A stretch of 64,000 nt of DNA from Streptomyces sp. R302 (GCF_012927245.1 NZ_JABBGE010000003.1:186001-250000), one strand, 5' to 3'; shown: positions 27,465-40,023, counted from the first letter of the stretch. Notes: generated from the sequence alone by a model not told the origin. A program made the numbers and translations.

Positions 27465-28820
27465 TTGAGTACGGGACCCGGAGCAGACTCCGCACCCGTC
27501 CATCAACCCACCACTACCCGAGGGGGTGGGGGGTCCCGCAGCGGAACCTTCTCCTCGCTCTCGATCCGGAACTACCGGCTGTTCTTCACCGGAGCGATCG
27601 TCTCCAACACCGGTACGTGGATGGCCCGGATCACCCAGGACTGGCTCGTCCTCAGCCTCACCGGCTCCGCCGCCGCCGTCGGCATCACCACGGCCCTGCA
27701 GTTCCTGCCGATGCTCCTCTTCGGCCTGTACGGCGGCGTCATCGCCGACCGCTACCCGAAGCGGCGCCTGCTCCTCGTCAGCCAGGCCGCCCTCGGCCTG
27801 TGCGGCCTCGCGCTCGCCGTCCTCACGCTCTCCGGCAACGTCCAGGTCTGGCACGTCTACCTGATCGCCTTCCTCCTCGGCATGGTGACGGTCGTCGACA
27901 ACCCGGCCCGGCAGTCCTTCGTCTCCGAGATGGTCGGCTCCGACCAGCTCCGCAACGCGGTCTCGCTGAACTCGGCCAACTTCCAGTCCGCCCGGCTCGT
28001 CGGCCCCGCCGTCGCCGGCGTCCTGATCGCCGGGGTCGGCAGCGGCTGGGCCTTCCTCATCAACGGCCTGTCCTTCCTCGCGCCGCTCACCGCCCTGTGG
28101 CTGATGCGCCCCGCCGAGCTCCACAAGGTCGAGCGCGCCCCGCGCGGCAAGGGCCAGCTCCGCGAGGGCCTGCGGTACGTCGCCGGGCGCCCCGACCTGG
28201 TCTGGCCGATCGTCCTGGTCGGCTTCATCGGCACCTTCGGGTTCAACTTCCCGATCTGGCTGACCGCCTTCTCCGACGAGGTCTTCCACGTCGGCGCCGG
28301 CACCTACGGCTTCCTCAACACCCTGATGGCGGCCGGCTCCCTCGCGGGCGCCCTGCTCGCGGCCCGCCGCGGCTCCACCCGGCTCCGGATGCTGGTGATC
28401 GCCGCGGGCGTCTTCGGCGTCCTGGAGATCATGGCGGCCTTCTCGCCGTCCTTCTGGCTCTTCGCGCTGCTGCTCGTCCCCATCGGCATGATCGGCCTCA
28501 CGGTGAACATCACCGCGAACTCGGCCGTCCAGATGGCGACGGACCCGGCCATGCGGGGCCGCGTGATGAGCCTCTACATGATGGTCTTCGCGGGCGGCAC
28601 CCCGATCGGCGCACCGCTCCTGGGCTGGGTCACCGACACGTACGGCGCCCGCGTCGGCTTCGCCACCGGCGGCCTGGTCTCCCTCGCCGCCGCCACGGCC
28701 ATCGGCCTCGTCCTGGCCCGCATCGGCAACCTCACCCTCGCCATGGCCTGGCGCCACGGCCACCCCACCGTCCGCTTCGTCCCCCGCCCGACCCGGGAGC
28801 GCCTGGCGACGGCGGCCTGA
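27465..28820 (+). CDS. MFS exporter
   Basis: 451 aa from TTG 27465, nine bases after AAGGAGG. About twelve helices. It starts with SLSIRNYRLFFTGAIVSNTG and has the motif GGVIADRYPKRRL, both typical of the EntS/MFS_3 exporter group. Substrate unknown; possibly a siderophore, antibiotic or other toxic molecule. Likely co-transcribed with marR. A strong terminator hairpin follows. Confidence 0.92.
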   Translation: MSTGPGADSAPVHQPTTTRGGGGSRSGTFSSLSIRNYRLFFTGAIVSNTGTWMARITQDWLVLSLTGSAAAVGITTALQFLPMLLFGLYGGVIADRYPKRRLLLVSQAALGLCGLALAVLTLSGNVQVWHVYLIAFLLGMVTVVDNPARQSFVSEMVGSDQLRNAVSLNSANFQSARLVGPAVAGVLIAGVGSGWAFLINGLSFLAPLTALWLMRPAELHKVERAPRGKGQLREGLRYVAGRPDLVWPIVLVGFIGTFGFNFPIWLTAFSDEVFHVGAGTYGFLNTLMAAGSLAGALLAARRGSTRLRMLVIAAGVFGVLEIMAAFSPSFWLFALLLVPIGMIGLTVNITANSAVQMATDPAMRGRVMSLYMMVFAGGTPIGAPLLGWVTDTYGARVGFATGGLVSLAAATAIGLVLARIGNLTLAMAWRHGHPTVRFVPRPTRERLATAA

Positions 28821-28830
28821 CGGCGCGCAC

Positions 28831-28875
28831 GCGAACGGGGGGTGGAGGCCGCGGCGGCCCCCACCCCCCGTTCGC
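28831..28875. terminator. bidirectional terminator
   Basis: GCGAACGGGGGGTGG (28831-28845) is the exact reverse complement of CCACCCCCCGTTCGC (28861-28875), with a GC-rich 15-base centre that can extend the stem. It lies between the convergent MFS and GNAT genes. Confidence 0.88.
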
Positions 28876-28877
28876 CG

Positions 28878-29390
28878 TCACACCCGCATCTCCAGGACCT
28901 GGCCCGGCCAGTCGCCGACCGTGAACGGGGTGGTGCGGGTGAAGCCCTGGTGTTCGTAGTAGGCGACGAGGCGGCCCTCGGTGCCGGCGAAGCAGTCCAC
29001 GCGGAGGAGGGAGACACCCGCGCGGCGGGTCTCGTCCGCCGCGTGGGCGAGCAGGGCGGCGCCGACGCCGAGGCCGTGGAAGCGGGCGTGGGTGGCGAGG
29101 TAGCGGACGTACCGCTCCGGCTCGTCGGCCGGCGGTACGTCCGCGCCGGGGTGCGGGGTCAGGGTGAGGGCGCCGGCCGGGACGCCGTCCACCTCCGCGA
29201 TCCACGGGTCGCCCTCGCCCATGACCCGTCCGACGTGCTCGACCGTCTTCGGGCGGGAGGTGAAGGGGGTGGTGCCCCACTGGGCGGTGATGCCCCTGCC
29301 GTTGAGCCAGACCACGGCGCTGTCGAGGATGTCGAGGACGGCCGGAAGGTCCGCCGGGCCGCCCCGCCTGATGGTGATCACGTCGTTCAT
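28878..29390 (-). CDS. GNAT-family N-acetyltransferase
   Basis: 170 aa. ITIRRGGPADLPAVLDILDS opens the fold, FHGLGVGAALLAHAADE is the acetyl-CoA-binding A motif (GVGAAL), and VDCFAGTEGRLVAYYEHQGF is motif B. Substrate unknown. ATG 29390; the ThpR gene diverges 34 bases away. Confidence 0.9.
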   Translation of the reverse strand: MNDVITIRRGGPADLPAVLDILDSAVVWLNGRGITAQWGTTPFTSRPKTVEHVGRVMGEGDPWIAEVDGVPAGALTLTPHPGADVPPADEPERYVRYLATHARFHGLGVGAALLAHAADETRRAGVSLLRVDCFAGTEGRLVAYYEHQGFTRTTPFTVGDWPGQVLEMRV

Positions 29391-29424
29391 CCGGCCGAGG
29401 CTAGCGGCTGCCACACTGGCGGGC

Positions 29425-30018
29425 ATGAGGGTTTTCGCCGCCGTTCTGCCGCCCGAGGGGGCGCTCGCCGAGCTCGGGGCCGTCGTCGACGGCCTCCACG
29501 CCCTGCCGGGCGCGGAGGCCCTGCGGTGGACCTCCCGGCCCGGGTGGCACTTCACGCTCGCGTTCATGGGGGAGGTCGACGACGCACTCCTCCCGGAGCT
29601 CAGGGCCCGCCTCGCGCGGGCCGCCCGGCGGACCGCGCCCTTCGGGCTGCGGCTGCACGGGGCCGGTCACTTCGGCCCGCGCGCCCTGTGGACCGGCGCC
29701 GCCGGCGACCTGGACGCCCTGCGGCGGCTCGCCGAGCGCGCCGACGCCGCGGCCCGCCGGGCCGGCGTCCCGATGGAGGAGCACCGCCGCTACCAGCCCC
29801 ACCTGACGATCGCCCGCGCCCGCGGCGAGGCCGCCCCGCTGGCCCCCTTCCTCGCCGCCCTCGACGGCTTCGAGGGCACCCGCTGGGAGGTCGGCGAGCT
29901 GGCCCTGGTCCGCTCGAACCTGCCGGTGAGCGGGGTGCCGGGCGAGCAGCCCCGGTACGAGACGGTGGACGCCTGGCCGCTGGAGGGCGGGGCCGGAGGA
30001 GGGGAGGGGCCGGGTTAA
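29425..30018 (+). CDS. thpR: RNA 2',3'-cyclic phosphodiesterase (2H family)
   Basis: 197 aa. Two HxTx motifs, HFTLAF (near residue 43) and HLTIAR (near residue 126), define the 2H phosphoesterase fold once called 2'-5' RNA ligase. It hydrolyses the 2',3'-cyclic phosphate on RNA ends. The Gly-rich C-terminal tail is species-specific. Start at ATG 29425. Confidence 0.92.
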   Translation: MRVFAAVLPPEGALAELGAVVDGLHALPGAEALRWTSRPGWHFTLAFMGEVDDALLPELRARLARAARRTAPFGLRLHGAGHFGPRALWTGAAGDLDALRRLAERADAAARRAGVPMEEHRRYQPHLTIARARGEAAPLAPFLAALDGFEGTRWEVGELALVRSNLPVSGVPGEQPRYETVDAWPLEGGAGGGEGPG

Positions 30019-30027
30019 TCTCGACGG

Positions 30028-30117
30028 GTGGATCCGAAGACTCGTAACCAGATCATGGCCGGCGTGCTCGTACTGATGTTCGCGATCATCGCGGTGGCCT
30101 CGGTGGTCGGGCAGTAG
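30028..30117 (+). CDS. 29-aa small membrane protein
   Basis: GTG GAT CCG AAG ... to TAG encodes MDPKTRNQIMAGVLVLMFAI followed by nine more residues: a basic polar N-terminus and a single hydrophobic helix. It begins ten bases after the ThpR stop, with GACGGG just upstream. Codon bias (G/C at nearly all third positions) supports translation. Very similar short proteins occur in Streptomyces in my recollection. Function unknown; probably a single-pass membrane peptide. Confidence 0.7.
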   Translation: MDPKTRNQIMAGVLVLMFAIIAVASVVGQ

Positions 30118-30168
30118 CGCGCCCGCGCCCCCTGTCACCCCGCCACCCCTCCGGTACGCCCTTGCTTC

Positions 30169-30189
30169 GAGCGCGCTCCAACGAGTTGG
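30169..30189. promoter_or_regulatory. palindromes in the aldo/keto reductase promoter
   Basis: A ten-base palindrome GAGCGCGCTC is followed at once by CCAAC (30178-30182)-GA-GTTGG (30185-30189), another inverted repeat. Both lie within 35 bases of the ATG at 30200, where no ribosome site is evident. They are probable operators of an unidentified regulator. Confidence 0.5.
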
Positions 30190-30199
30190 CTTGTGCCCC

Positions 30200-31189
30200 A
30201 TGGAGTACACGCAGCTCGGACGCACCGGACTCAAGGTCAGCCGCCTCGTCCTCGGCACGATGAACTTCGGCCCGCAGACCGACGAGGCCACCGGCCACGC
30301 CATCATGGACGCGGCGCTCGACGCCGGCCTGAACTTCTTCGACACGGCCAACGTCTACGGCTGGGGCGAGAACAAGGGCCGCACCGAGGAGATCATCGGC
30401 TCCTGGTTCGCGAAGGGCGACGGCCGCCGCGACCGCACCGTCCTCGCCACCAAGGTGTACGGCAACATGGCCGCCGACGGCGAGGCCTGGCCGAACCACG
30501 ACAGGATCTCCGCCCTCAACATCCGCCGCGCCGTCGACGCCAGCCTCAAGCGGCTCGGCACCGACTACATCGACGTCTACCAGTTCCACCACGTCGACCG
30601 CGCCACCCCCTTCGACGAGGTGTGGCAGGCGATCGACGTCCTGATCCGGCAGGGCAAGATCCTCTACGCCGGCTCCTCCAACTTCCCCGGCTACAAGATC
30701 GCCCAGGCCAACGAGGCCGCCGCCCGCCGCGGCATGGTCGGCCTCGTCAGCGAGCAGTGCCTCTACAACCTCTACGAGCGCCGCGCCGAGATGGAGGTCA
30801 TCCCCGCCGCGCAGGAGTACGGCCTCGGGGTCATCCCCTGGTCGCCGCTGCACGGCGGTCTGCTCGGCGGCGTCCTGAAGAAGGAGACCGAGGGCAGGCG
30901 CCGCACCGAGGGCCGCGCCGCGGAGGTCCTCGCGGACCCGGCCAACCGGGCCAGGTTCCAGGCCTACGAGGACCTCCTCGACAAGCACGGCCTCGCCCCC
31001 GGCGAGGTCGGCCTCGCCTGGCTCCTCACCCGCCCCGGCGTCACCGGCCCGATCGTCGGCCCCCGCACCCCGGAGCAGCTGGCCGGCGCCCTGCGCGCCC
31101 TGGAGCTCGACCTGTCCGACGAGCTCCTCGCCGAGCTCGACGCCATCTTCCCGGGCCCGGGCCCGTCCCCGGAGGCCTTCGCCTGGTAG
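30200..31189 (+). CDS. aldo/keto reductase
   Basis: 329 aa, a complete TIM-barrel AKR. The catalytic tetrad is seen as FFDTANVYG (Asp, Tyr), LATKVYG (Lys) and VYQFHHVD (His). GPIVGPRTPEQLAGAL supplies NADPH-phosphate contacts. It reduces a carbonyl substrate of unknown identity using NADPH. The start is ATG 30200; TTG 30191 is in frame but less likely. Confidence 0.92.
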   Translation: MEYTQLGRTGLKVSRLVLGTMNFGPQTDEATGHAIMDAALDAGLNFFDTANVYGWGENKGRTEEIIGSWFAKGDGRRDRTVLATKVYGNMAADGEAWPNHDRISALNIRRAVDASLKRLGTDYIDVYQFHHVDRATPFDEVWQAIDVLIRQGKILYAGSSNFPGYKIAQANEAAARRGMVGLVSEQCLYNLYERRAEMEVIPAAQEYGLGVIPWSPLHGGLLGGVLKKETEGRRRTEGRAAEVLADPANRARFQAYEDLLDKHGLAPGEVGLAWLLTRPGVTGPIVGPRTPEQLAGALRALELDLSDELLAELDAIFPGPGPSPEAFAW

Positions 31190-31195
31190 CGGCGG

Positions 31196-31777
31196 TCAGT
31201 TCCCGCCGAGCCAGCTGGTGGCGTCGAGGCGGAACGCGGTCTCCGCGGGGACCACGTTCCGCAGGTCCGCCTCCAGAGCGCGGACGCGGTCGGCCCCGAG
31301 GGCCGCGCTCCACTCGGCCCGCAGTTCGTCGAAGACGGCGGCGGAGCGGGCCAGGGCGTCGCGGCCGCGCGGGGTGAGGCGGACGAGTTTGCGGCGCGCG
31401 TCGGCGGGATCGTCGGCGCGTTCCGCGTATCCGAGGGCGAGGAGCCGGTCGACGGTCTTGCCGGCTGCCTGCTTGGAGACGCCGAGGCGACGGCCGATCT
31501 CGCTGGCGGTGGCGCCCCGCCCGCCGATGGCCTGCATGGCGAAGCCGTGGGCCGGGCGCATGGCGGGATGCCCCTCGTCGGCGAGGCGGGCGTGCAGCCG
31601 GTCGATGAGGGTGCGGAAGCCGCCGAAGAGCAGCAGGGGCAGCTCGTAACCGGGGGAATCGGGAAGGCCGGGGGAGCCGGGAAGGGCGGGGGAGCCGAGG
31701 TGCGCGGGAATCCCCTTGTCCGAATCGACAACCTGGTTTACGTTTTCTTCCGACGCATGGTCAACCATGTTGTCCAT
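31196..31777 (-). CDS. MarR-family transcriptional regulator
   Basis: 193 aa. A Gly/Pro/Ser-rich N-terminal stretch (GSPALPGSPGLPDSPG) precedes the winged helix (ATASEIGRRLGVSKQAAGKT; wing DDPADARRKLVRL). Divergent from the AhpD-like gene with only 18 bases between starts, so it should regulate both itself and that gene. A 21-bp dyad covers its first codons. Confidence 0.9.
   Translation of the reverse strand: MDNMVDHASEENVNQVVDSDKGIPAHLGSPALPGSPGLPDSPGYELPLLLFGGFRTLIDRLHARLADEGHPAMRPAHGFAMQAIGGRGATASEIGRRLGVSKQAAGKTVDRLLALGYAERADDPADARRKLVRLTPRGRDALARSAAVFDELRAEWSAALGADRVRALEADLRNVVPAETAFRLDATSWLGGN
31757..31777. promoter_or_regulatory. MarR-type operator over the regulator start
   Basis: Arms ATGGTCAAC (31757-31765) and GTTGTCCAT (31769-31777) form an inverted repeat (eight of nine positions) around a three-base centre. 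The right arm is the ATG of the MarR gene in reverse. The region is AT-rich against its surroundings, and is the likely binding site for the encoded regulator. Confidence 0.65.
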
Positions 31778-31795
31778 TCTAGAAGGGGGCCCCTC

Positions 31796-32230
31796 GTGCC
31801 GCACAGCTCGCCCACCACCGCCACCCTCCCCGAACGCGTCGCCGGTGCCGTCGCGCTCCTCAAGGCCCAGGCCCCGCAGGTCCTCGACGCCTTCCTCGCG
31901 CTCTCCGCCGCGTTCGAGTCCACCAGCCTCGCCCCGCACGCCCGCGAGACCGTCGTCCTCACCGTCGCCCGCCGCAGCCAGTGCCACCTCTGCGTCGACA
32001 TGCACGAGGCGAAGCTCGCCGCGCTCGGCCCCGCCCCCTCGCCCGAACGCCTCGACGCGGTCCGGGAGTTCACCCTCCAGGTCCTTGCCTCCTCGGGTGC
32101 GGTGTCGGACGCCGAGCTGGCCGCCTTCGAGGCCGCAGGCCACACCCGCCAGAACGCCCTGGAGGTCGTCCTCGGCGTCGGCGCCTACACCCTCTCCACC
32201 TTCGCCAACCGCATGACCCGGGCGGCCTGA
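31796..32230 (+). CDS. carboxymuconolactone decarboxylase/AhpD-like protein
   Basis: 144 aa. CHLCVDMHEAKL is the CxxC...H redox motif of the AhpD-like family, and RQNALEVVLGVGAYTLSTF is the second conserved block. GTG start at 31796 with GAAGGGGG. Probably a thiol peroxidase-linked reductase; the divergent MarR gene points to redox or electrophile control. Confidence 0.9.
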   Translation: MPHSSPTTATLPERVAGAVALLKAQAPQVLDAFLALSAAFESTSLAPHARETVVLTVARRSQCHLCVDMHEAKLAALGPAPSPERLDAVREFTLQVLASSGAVSDAELAAFEAAGHTRQNALEVVLGVGAYTLSTFANRMTRAA

Positions 32231-32252
32231 CGGCCCCTGGGCCCGACGGCCC

Positions 32253-32933
32253 CTAGCCGGCGTACGGCCCGCCGTACCCCCACGCCTGGTGCATCGCGTC
32301 GGCGAACGCGCCGGCCAGCTTGTGCTCGCCGCTGGGACCCGGGTGCGTCCCGTCGTACGTGTCCGCCCGCAGGTCGTACGACTCCGGCACCGACGCCAGC
32401 AGCAGCGGCGAGGCGGCCGTGTCGAGATCGGCGACCGCCTTCGCCAGCAGCTCGTTGAAACGGGCGCACTCGGCGGCGAAGGCGGCGTCGTACGTGGCCC
32501 GGATGTTGGGGATCACCGGCAGCAGCACGGCCCGGATCCGCGGGTTCGCGGTCCGCGCGGCGGCCACGAACGCCCGCACGTTCTCCTCGGTCTGGTCGCT
32601 GTTCGTGTAGAACCCGAGGTCGATCAGGCCGAGCGAGACGAGCAGCACGTCGGCGCGGGTCGCGGCGACGGTCTCCCCGACGACCGGAGCCATGTGCAGC
32701 CACCCCTCGCCCCACCCGGCGAGGTGCCGGCGGGCGGCGGCCGGGAACGCGGGATCGGCGTAACCCCGCGGGTCCTCCGCCTCGCCCTCGGGCACGTACA
32801 GCCCGTCCCGGGGCCCGACGATCTCGTACCCGCCGGGCAGCACCCTCTCCAGGTGCCGCCACATGCGGTAGCGCCAGGTCCAGTCGCCGGCGCGTCCGAT
32901 GGTCATGCTGTCGCCGACGAACAGAAAACGCAT
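32253..32933 (-). CDS. SGNH/GDSL hydrolase
   Basis: 226 aa. Block I is FVGDSMTIG with the nucleophilic Ser, Block III-like is VLLVSLGLIDLGFYT, and Block V is DGTHPGPSGEHKLAG with the Asp-His pair. No signal peptide is seen at ATG 32933, so it may be cytoplasmic. Substrate is an ester, unknown. Confidence 0.9.
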   Translation of the reverse strand: MRFLFVGDSMTIGRAGDWTWRYRMWRHLERVLPGGYEIVGPRDGLYVPEGEAEDPRGYADPAFPAAARRHLAGWGEGWLHMAPVVGETVAATRADVLLVSLGLIDLGFYTNSDQTEENVRAFVAAARTANPRIRAVLLPVIPNIRATYDAAFAAECARFNELLAKAVADLDTAASPLLLASVPESYDLRADTYDGTHPGPSGEHKLAGAFADAMHQAWGYGGPYAG

Positions 32934-33045
32934 GGTCACATCATCCCGGACCCCGCCCCTGACCTGCGACGTGACGCGGGACACGGGCGGGAGCGGGGCG
33001 GGGGCGGGACAAGGCGGGGCCTCCCGTTCAGGCGGGCCGGGACGC

Positions 33046-33903
33046 CTACGCGTCCAGGAACTCCGCCACGTGCCCCGCGAACCACTCCGCGTCGTCGTGC
33101 CACGGGAAGTGCCCGCCGCCCTTCAGGACCTCCAGCCGGGCCTGCGGGAACAGGCCGGCGTACGCGGCGGCCGTCTCCGGCGGCGTGTTCGCGTCGCCCT
33201 CGCCGGCGAGGACCAGCACGGGCCGCCCGAACGCCGCGAACGCCGCGCGCGTCGCCGCCGGGTCGTAGGCGCCCTCGGAGCCGTACACCCCGGCCGCCTC
33301 CCCGTTCCGCTGCCGCGCCGTCGCCGCTTCCCGCTCGCGCGCCGCCTCGTCCCAGGTGCCGTGGAAGAACGGCATGACCTTCCCGAACGTCTCGTCCGTC
33401 CCGCGCCCCGCCGTCACCTCCTCCAGCGCCGCGTACGCCTCCGCGAACCACGTCTCCCCGGCGCGCAGCCGCGCCGCCGCCAGCCGCTCCTCCGGCGCCG
33501 TCTCGATCCCGGGTGCCGCCGCCCCCGGCGTCACGAGCACCAGCCGCCGCACCCGCTCCGCGTGCCGCGTCACGTACAGCGCGGCGAGGTTCCCGCCCGC
33601 CGAGTGCCCGAGGACGTCGACCTCGTCGGCCCCGAGGTGCGCCCGCAGCGCCTCCACGTCCTCGACGAGCCGGTCGCAGCGGTAGGAGGCCGGGTCGTCC
33701 GGCGTCCCGGAGGCGCCGGTGCCGCGCAGGTCGAGCCGCACGAGCCGGCGGCCGGTGAGACCGTCCAGGTCGTCGAGGTAGGCGGAGTCCCGCATCGGAC
33801 CGCCCGGCAGGCAGACCAGCGGTACACCGGCCTCCGGTCCGGACTCGTGGTAGGCGAGGAGGGTGCCGTCAGGGGCGGTGAAGGTAGGCATGGCCGTGAC
33901 CAT
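33046..33903 (-). CDS. alpha/beta hydrolase (proline iminopeptidase-like)
   Basis: 285 aa. Nucleophile elbow GHSAGG, oxyanion strand LVCLPGGPMRDSAYLDDL, acid near GEGDANTPP and catalytic His in KGGGHFPWHD. The GGPG-like start and DLRGTGASG are of the proline iminopeptidase/prolyl aminopeptidase group. ATG 33903 is preferred because GGAAGG lies eight bases upstream. Substrate uncertain. Confidence 0.9.
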   Translation of the reverse strand: MVTAMPTFTAPDGTLLAYHESGPEAGVPLVCLPGGPMRDSAYLDDLDGLTGRRLVRLDLRGTGASGTPDDPASYRCDRLVEDVEALRAHLGADEVDVLGHSAGGNLAALYVTRHAERVRRLVLVTPGAAAPGIETAPEERLAAARLRAGETWFAEAYAALEEVTAGRGTDETFGKVMPFFHGTWDEAAREREAATARQRNGEAAGVYGSEGAYDPAATRAAFAAFGRPVLVLAGEGDANTPPETAAAYAGLFPQARLEVLKGGGHFPWHDDAEWFAGHVAEFLDA

Positions 33904-33963
33904 GACAGCCGCCTTCCGCGCAGGTCAAGCGTGTTTCCCCGGCGCCATGGCACGCTTGATCCC

Positions 33964-34977
33964 ATGCGATCTGCACTGTGCGCCTTCGCCGCTGCCGCCA
34001 CCCTGGCGCTGCTCCCGGCCGGCCATGCCCACGCCGAAGGGCGGGAACCCGACCGGGACTTCACCCTCGCCGACCCGAGGATCACCGAGTCCAGCGGCCT
34101 CGCCGCCAGCCGGGCGCACCCCGGGATCTACTGGACGCACAACGACCAGGACCAGCCCCGGATCTTCGGCGTCGACTCCCGCACGGGCGAGACGGTCGCG
34201 ACCCTGACCATGTCCGGCGTCGGCACCCCCAGGGACATGGAGGCCATCTCCGTCGGCCCGGACGGCGCCATCTACGTCGGCGACATCGGCGACAACCTCG
34301 ACGGCTCCTGGGACCACGTCTGGATCTACCGCTTCCCCGAGCCGAAGACGCTCAAGGACCAGACGGTCCGGGCCGAGCAGTACGTCGTGAAGTACGCCGA
34401 CGGCCCCCGCAACGCCGAGGCGCTGATGGTCCACCCGAAGACCGGCCGCGTCTACATCGCCAGCAAGAACGAGGACGGCGGCGGCCTCTACGAAGGCCCC
34501 GCGAGGCTCTCCACCTCCGGCACCAACACCTTCCGCCGCGTCGGCGAGGTCCCCTGGGTCACCGACGGCGCCTTCTCGCCCGACGGCGAACGCCTCCTCC
34601 TCCGCAGCTACTTCAGCGCCCGTGAGTACGTCTGGAAGGACGGCCGCATCGAAGGCGACGGCACCTCCCCCGGCGCCCCCTTCCAGGGGCAGGCGGAATC
34701 GGTCACGTACACGCCCGACGGCTCGGCCTACCTCTTCGGCTCGGAGGGGCAGGGCAGCCGCGTCGTCCGCGTGGAGCGGAAGGACGCACCCCGGCCCGCA
34801 CCCGAGACCGACCGGTCACCCGGGTCCGGCTCCTCGGGGGACGCCGCCGCGCCGAAGTCCCCGGCCGGCCCCTCCGCCGACGCCCCCCAGGGCGGCAGCG
34901 CCACCACCGGCTTCCTCGTCCTCGCCGGCGCCACCGTCCTCGTCCTCGGCATCAAGCGGCTCCTGCGGCGCGGCTGA
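33964..34977 (+). CDS. exported beta-propeller protein with C-terminal membrane anchor
   Basis: 337 aa. A signal peptide (RSALCAFAAAATLALLPAGH, cut after HAHA) precedes repeated propeller-type blades such as GIYWTHNDQDQPRIFGVDSR, AIYVGDIGDNLDGSWDHVWI and GRVYIASKNEDGGGLYEG. A Gly/Ser/Pro linker and a C-terminal helix (TGFLVLAGATVLVLGIKRLL) with an Arg tail retain it in the membrane. The function of this family is unknown. Divergent from the alpha/beta hydrolase. Confidence 0.87.
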   Translation: MRSALCAFAAAATLALLPAGHAHAEGREPDRDFTLADPRITESSGLAASRAHPGIYWTHNDQDQPRIFGVDSRTGETVATLTMSGVGTPRDMEAISVGPDGAIYVGDIGDNLDGSWDHVWIYRFPEPKTLKDQTVRAEQYVVKYADGPRNAEALMVHPKTGRVYIASKNEDGGGLYEGPARLSTSGTNTFRRVGEVPWVTDGAFSPDGERLLLRSYFSAREYVWKDGRIEGDGTSPGAPFQGQAESVTYTPDGSAYLFGSEGQGSRVVRVERKDAPRPAPETDRSPGSGSSGDAAAPKSPAGPSADAPQGGSATTGFLVLAGATVLVLGIKRLLRRG

Positions 34978-35021
34978 CCTTCCAGGGTCAGACTGGAGGG
35001 AGAGCGAAGAGGTGAGGCGTC

Positions 35022-35390
35022 ATGACGGCATTCACGCGTGAGGACACTCCGGTCGCCATGGAGGGCGACGGGCTCGACTTCCGGCTGCAGGAGGCGGGCG
35101 GCGGCCTGAGCGTCGCCTTCGTCCACCTCCCCAAGGGCACCGACCTGGCCCCCGTGCTCAAGGGCCTGGAGGGCGACCTGTGCCAGTGCCCGCACTGGGG
35201 ATACCTGTTCCAGGGCCGGATCAGGATGCGTACCGCCTCCGGCGAGGAGACGTACGAGTCCGGACAGGCCTACTACTGGGGCCCGGGCCACGCCCCGGAG
35301 GCGCTGGAGGACTCCGACCTCGTCGAGTTCTCGCCGACGGAGGAGTTCCAGACCGTCCTCGACCACGTGAAGGCCCAGGCCGCCGGCTGA
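35022..35390 (+). CDS. cupin-domain protein
   Basis: 122 aa. A single small beta-barrel with CQCPHWGYLFQGRIRMRTA (first cupin motif, His-containing) and SGQAYYWGPGHAPEALED (second). Metal ligands appear only partly conserved. Its function is not deduced. GAGAGCGAAGAGGTGAGG precedes the ATG. It ends at a strong terminator that also serves serC. Confidence 0.87.
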   Translation: MTAFTREDTPVAMEGDGLDFRLQEAGGGLSVAFVHLPKGTDLAPVLKGLEGDLCQCPHWGYLFQGRIRMRTASGEETYESGQAYYWGPGHAPEALEDSDLVEFSPTEEFQTVLDHVKAQAAG

Positions 35391-35421
35391 CGGCCCCGCG
35401 GACGCCGAAGGGCCGGGACGC

Positions 35422-35462
35422 CGAAGGGCCCGGCGTCGGTCGTTCCGACACCGGGCCCTTCG
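35422..35462. terminator. bidirectional terminator
   Basis: CGAAGGGCCCGG (35422-35433) and CCGGGCCCTTCG (35451-35462) pair, extended inward by GTCGG/CCGAC after one mismatch, with a TCGTT loop. The upstream sequence GACGCCGAAGGGCC is a second copy of the left arm. It lies between the convergent cupin and serC genes. Confidence 0.88.
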
Positions 35463-35486
35463 CGGGACTGACCTGTCCGCTGACGC

Positions 35487-39449
<3,963 letters not shown>

Positions 39450-39454
39450 GGGTG

Positions 39455-39791
39455 GGCCGGGTGGGGCGGGCGCGGGTGCGGCCGCCCTCTTTCCGAGAGT
39501 GGCACCTTCCGCCGGGACACTCTCGGAGGGCGGCCGGGGGCGGGGCCACCGGGGGGGGCGGGGGATGGGCGCGCGTCCGCGTCCGGATGACGGCCCGGTG
39601 GGTGGGGGGCCGGGTATCGCTCCGGCTGTGAGTTGTGCGGCACGCCGGTGGGGTGGGGCTCGGTTTGTGGCGTGCGCCGGTGGGCCGTGGCTGTGGGCTC
39701 GGGGTGCGCGGTCGTTGAATGGGGTGCCCAATCCCTGCTCAGCGGCTCCCCGCCGTCTGTTCGCCGGGATTCATGCCCCGCTGGTCACTGT
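39455..39791 (+). repeat. diverged third copy of the structured intergenic element
   Basis: This region has the same order of blocks as the 47.34-47.77 kb copy: GTGCGGCCGCCCTCTTTCCG..., a GGGCCGGGTATCGCTCC block, GCCGGTGGGGTGGGGCTCGG, and a core starting GGGGTGCCCAATCCCTGC ending CCCCGCTGGTCACTGTGGG. It lacks the internal inverted repeat (TCAAGGG/CCCTTGA) present in the other two copies. It contains a hairpin 39480-39535 acting as terminator for the FAD dehydrogenase gene. Confidence 0.8.
39480..39535 (+). terminator. terminator hairpin after the FAD dehydrogenase
   Basis: GGCCGCCC...TCCGAGAGTG (39480-39501) pairs with CACTCTCGGA-GGGCGGCC (39518-39535), leaving a four-base bulge. It is 30 bases after the stop codon. 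Confidence 0.75.
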
Positions 39792-40023
39792 GGGTAGGTG
39801 AGGCGGTGGTTGCTTGCGCGGAGTGGGGATCCGGCCCGGAAAGAGCGGACAATTCGGGTGATTGGTCGGCCCTGGAGGTACTCCGTGCGAGTTACTTCGT
39901 CGGCCTGCGCCAGACGGAGATGTGCTTCGGGGGGGCTGGGTGAACGGGGTGCCGTCCCAGTCGGCCACGCGGCGTTCGGGTTCCAGGCCGGCGAGGCGTG
40001 CCATCCCTGATCTTGCAGGGTAT

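Noticed and set aside
26964..28763. Large minus-strand frame opposite marR and the MFS gene
   Set aside because: Glu/Gly/Asp-rich shadow of the MFS exporter; no ribosome site.
39700..39800. The core GGGATTCA...CCCCGCTGG as a tRNA T-arm
   Set aside because: A TTCAAGC loop is present in one copy, but the flanking stem does not pair and no acceptor, D-arm or anticodon arm can be drawn.
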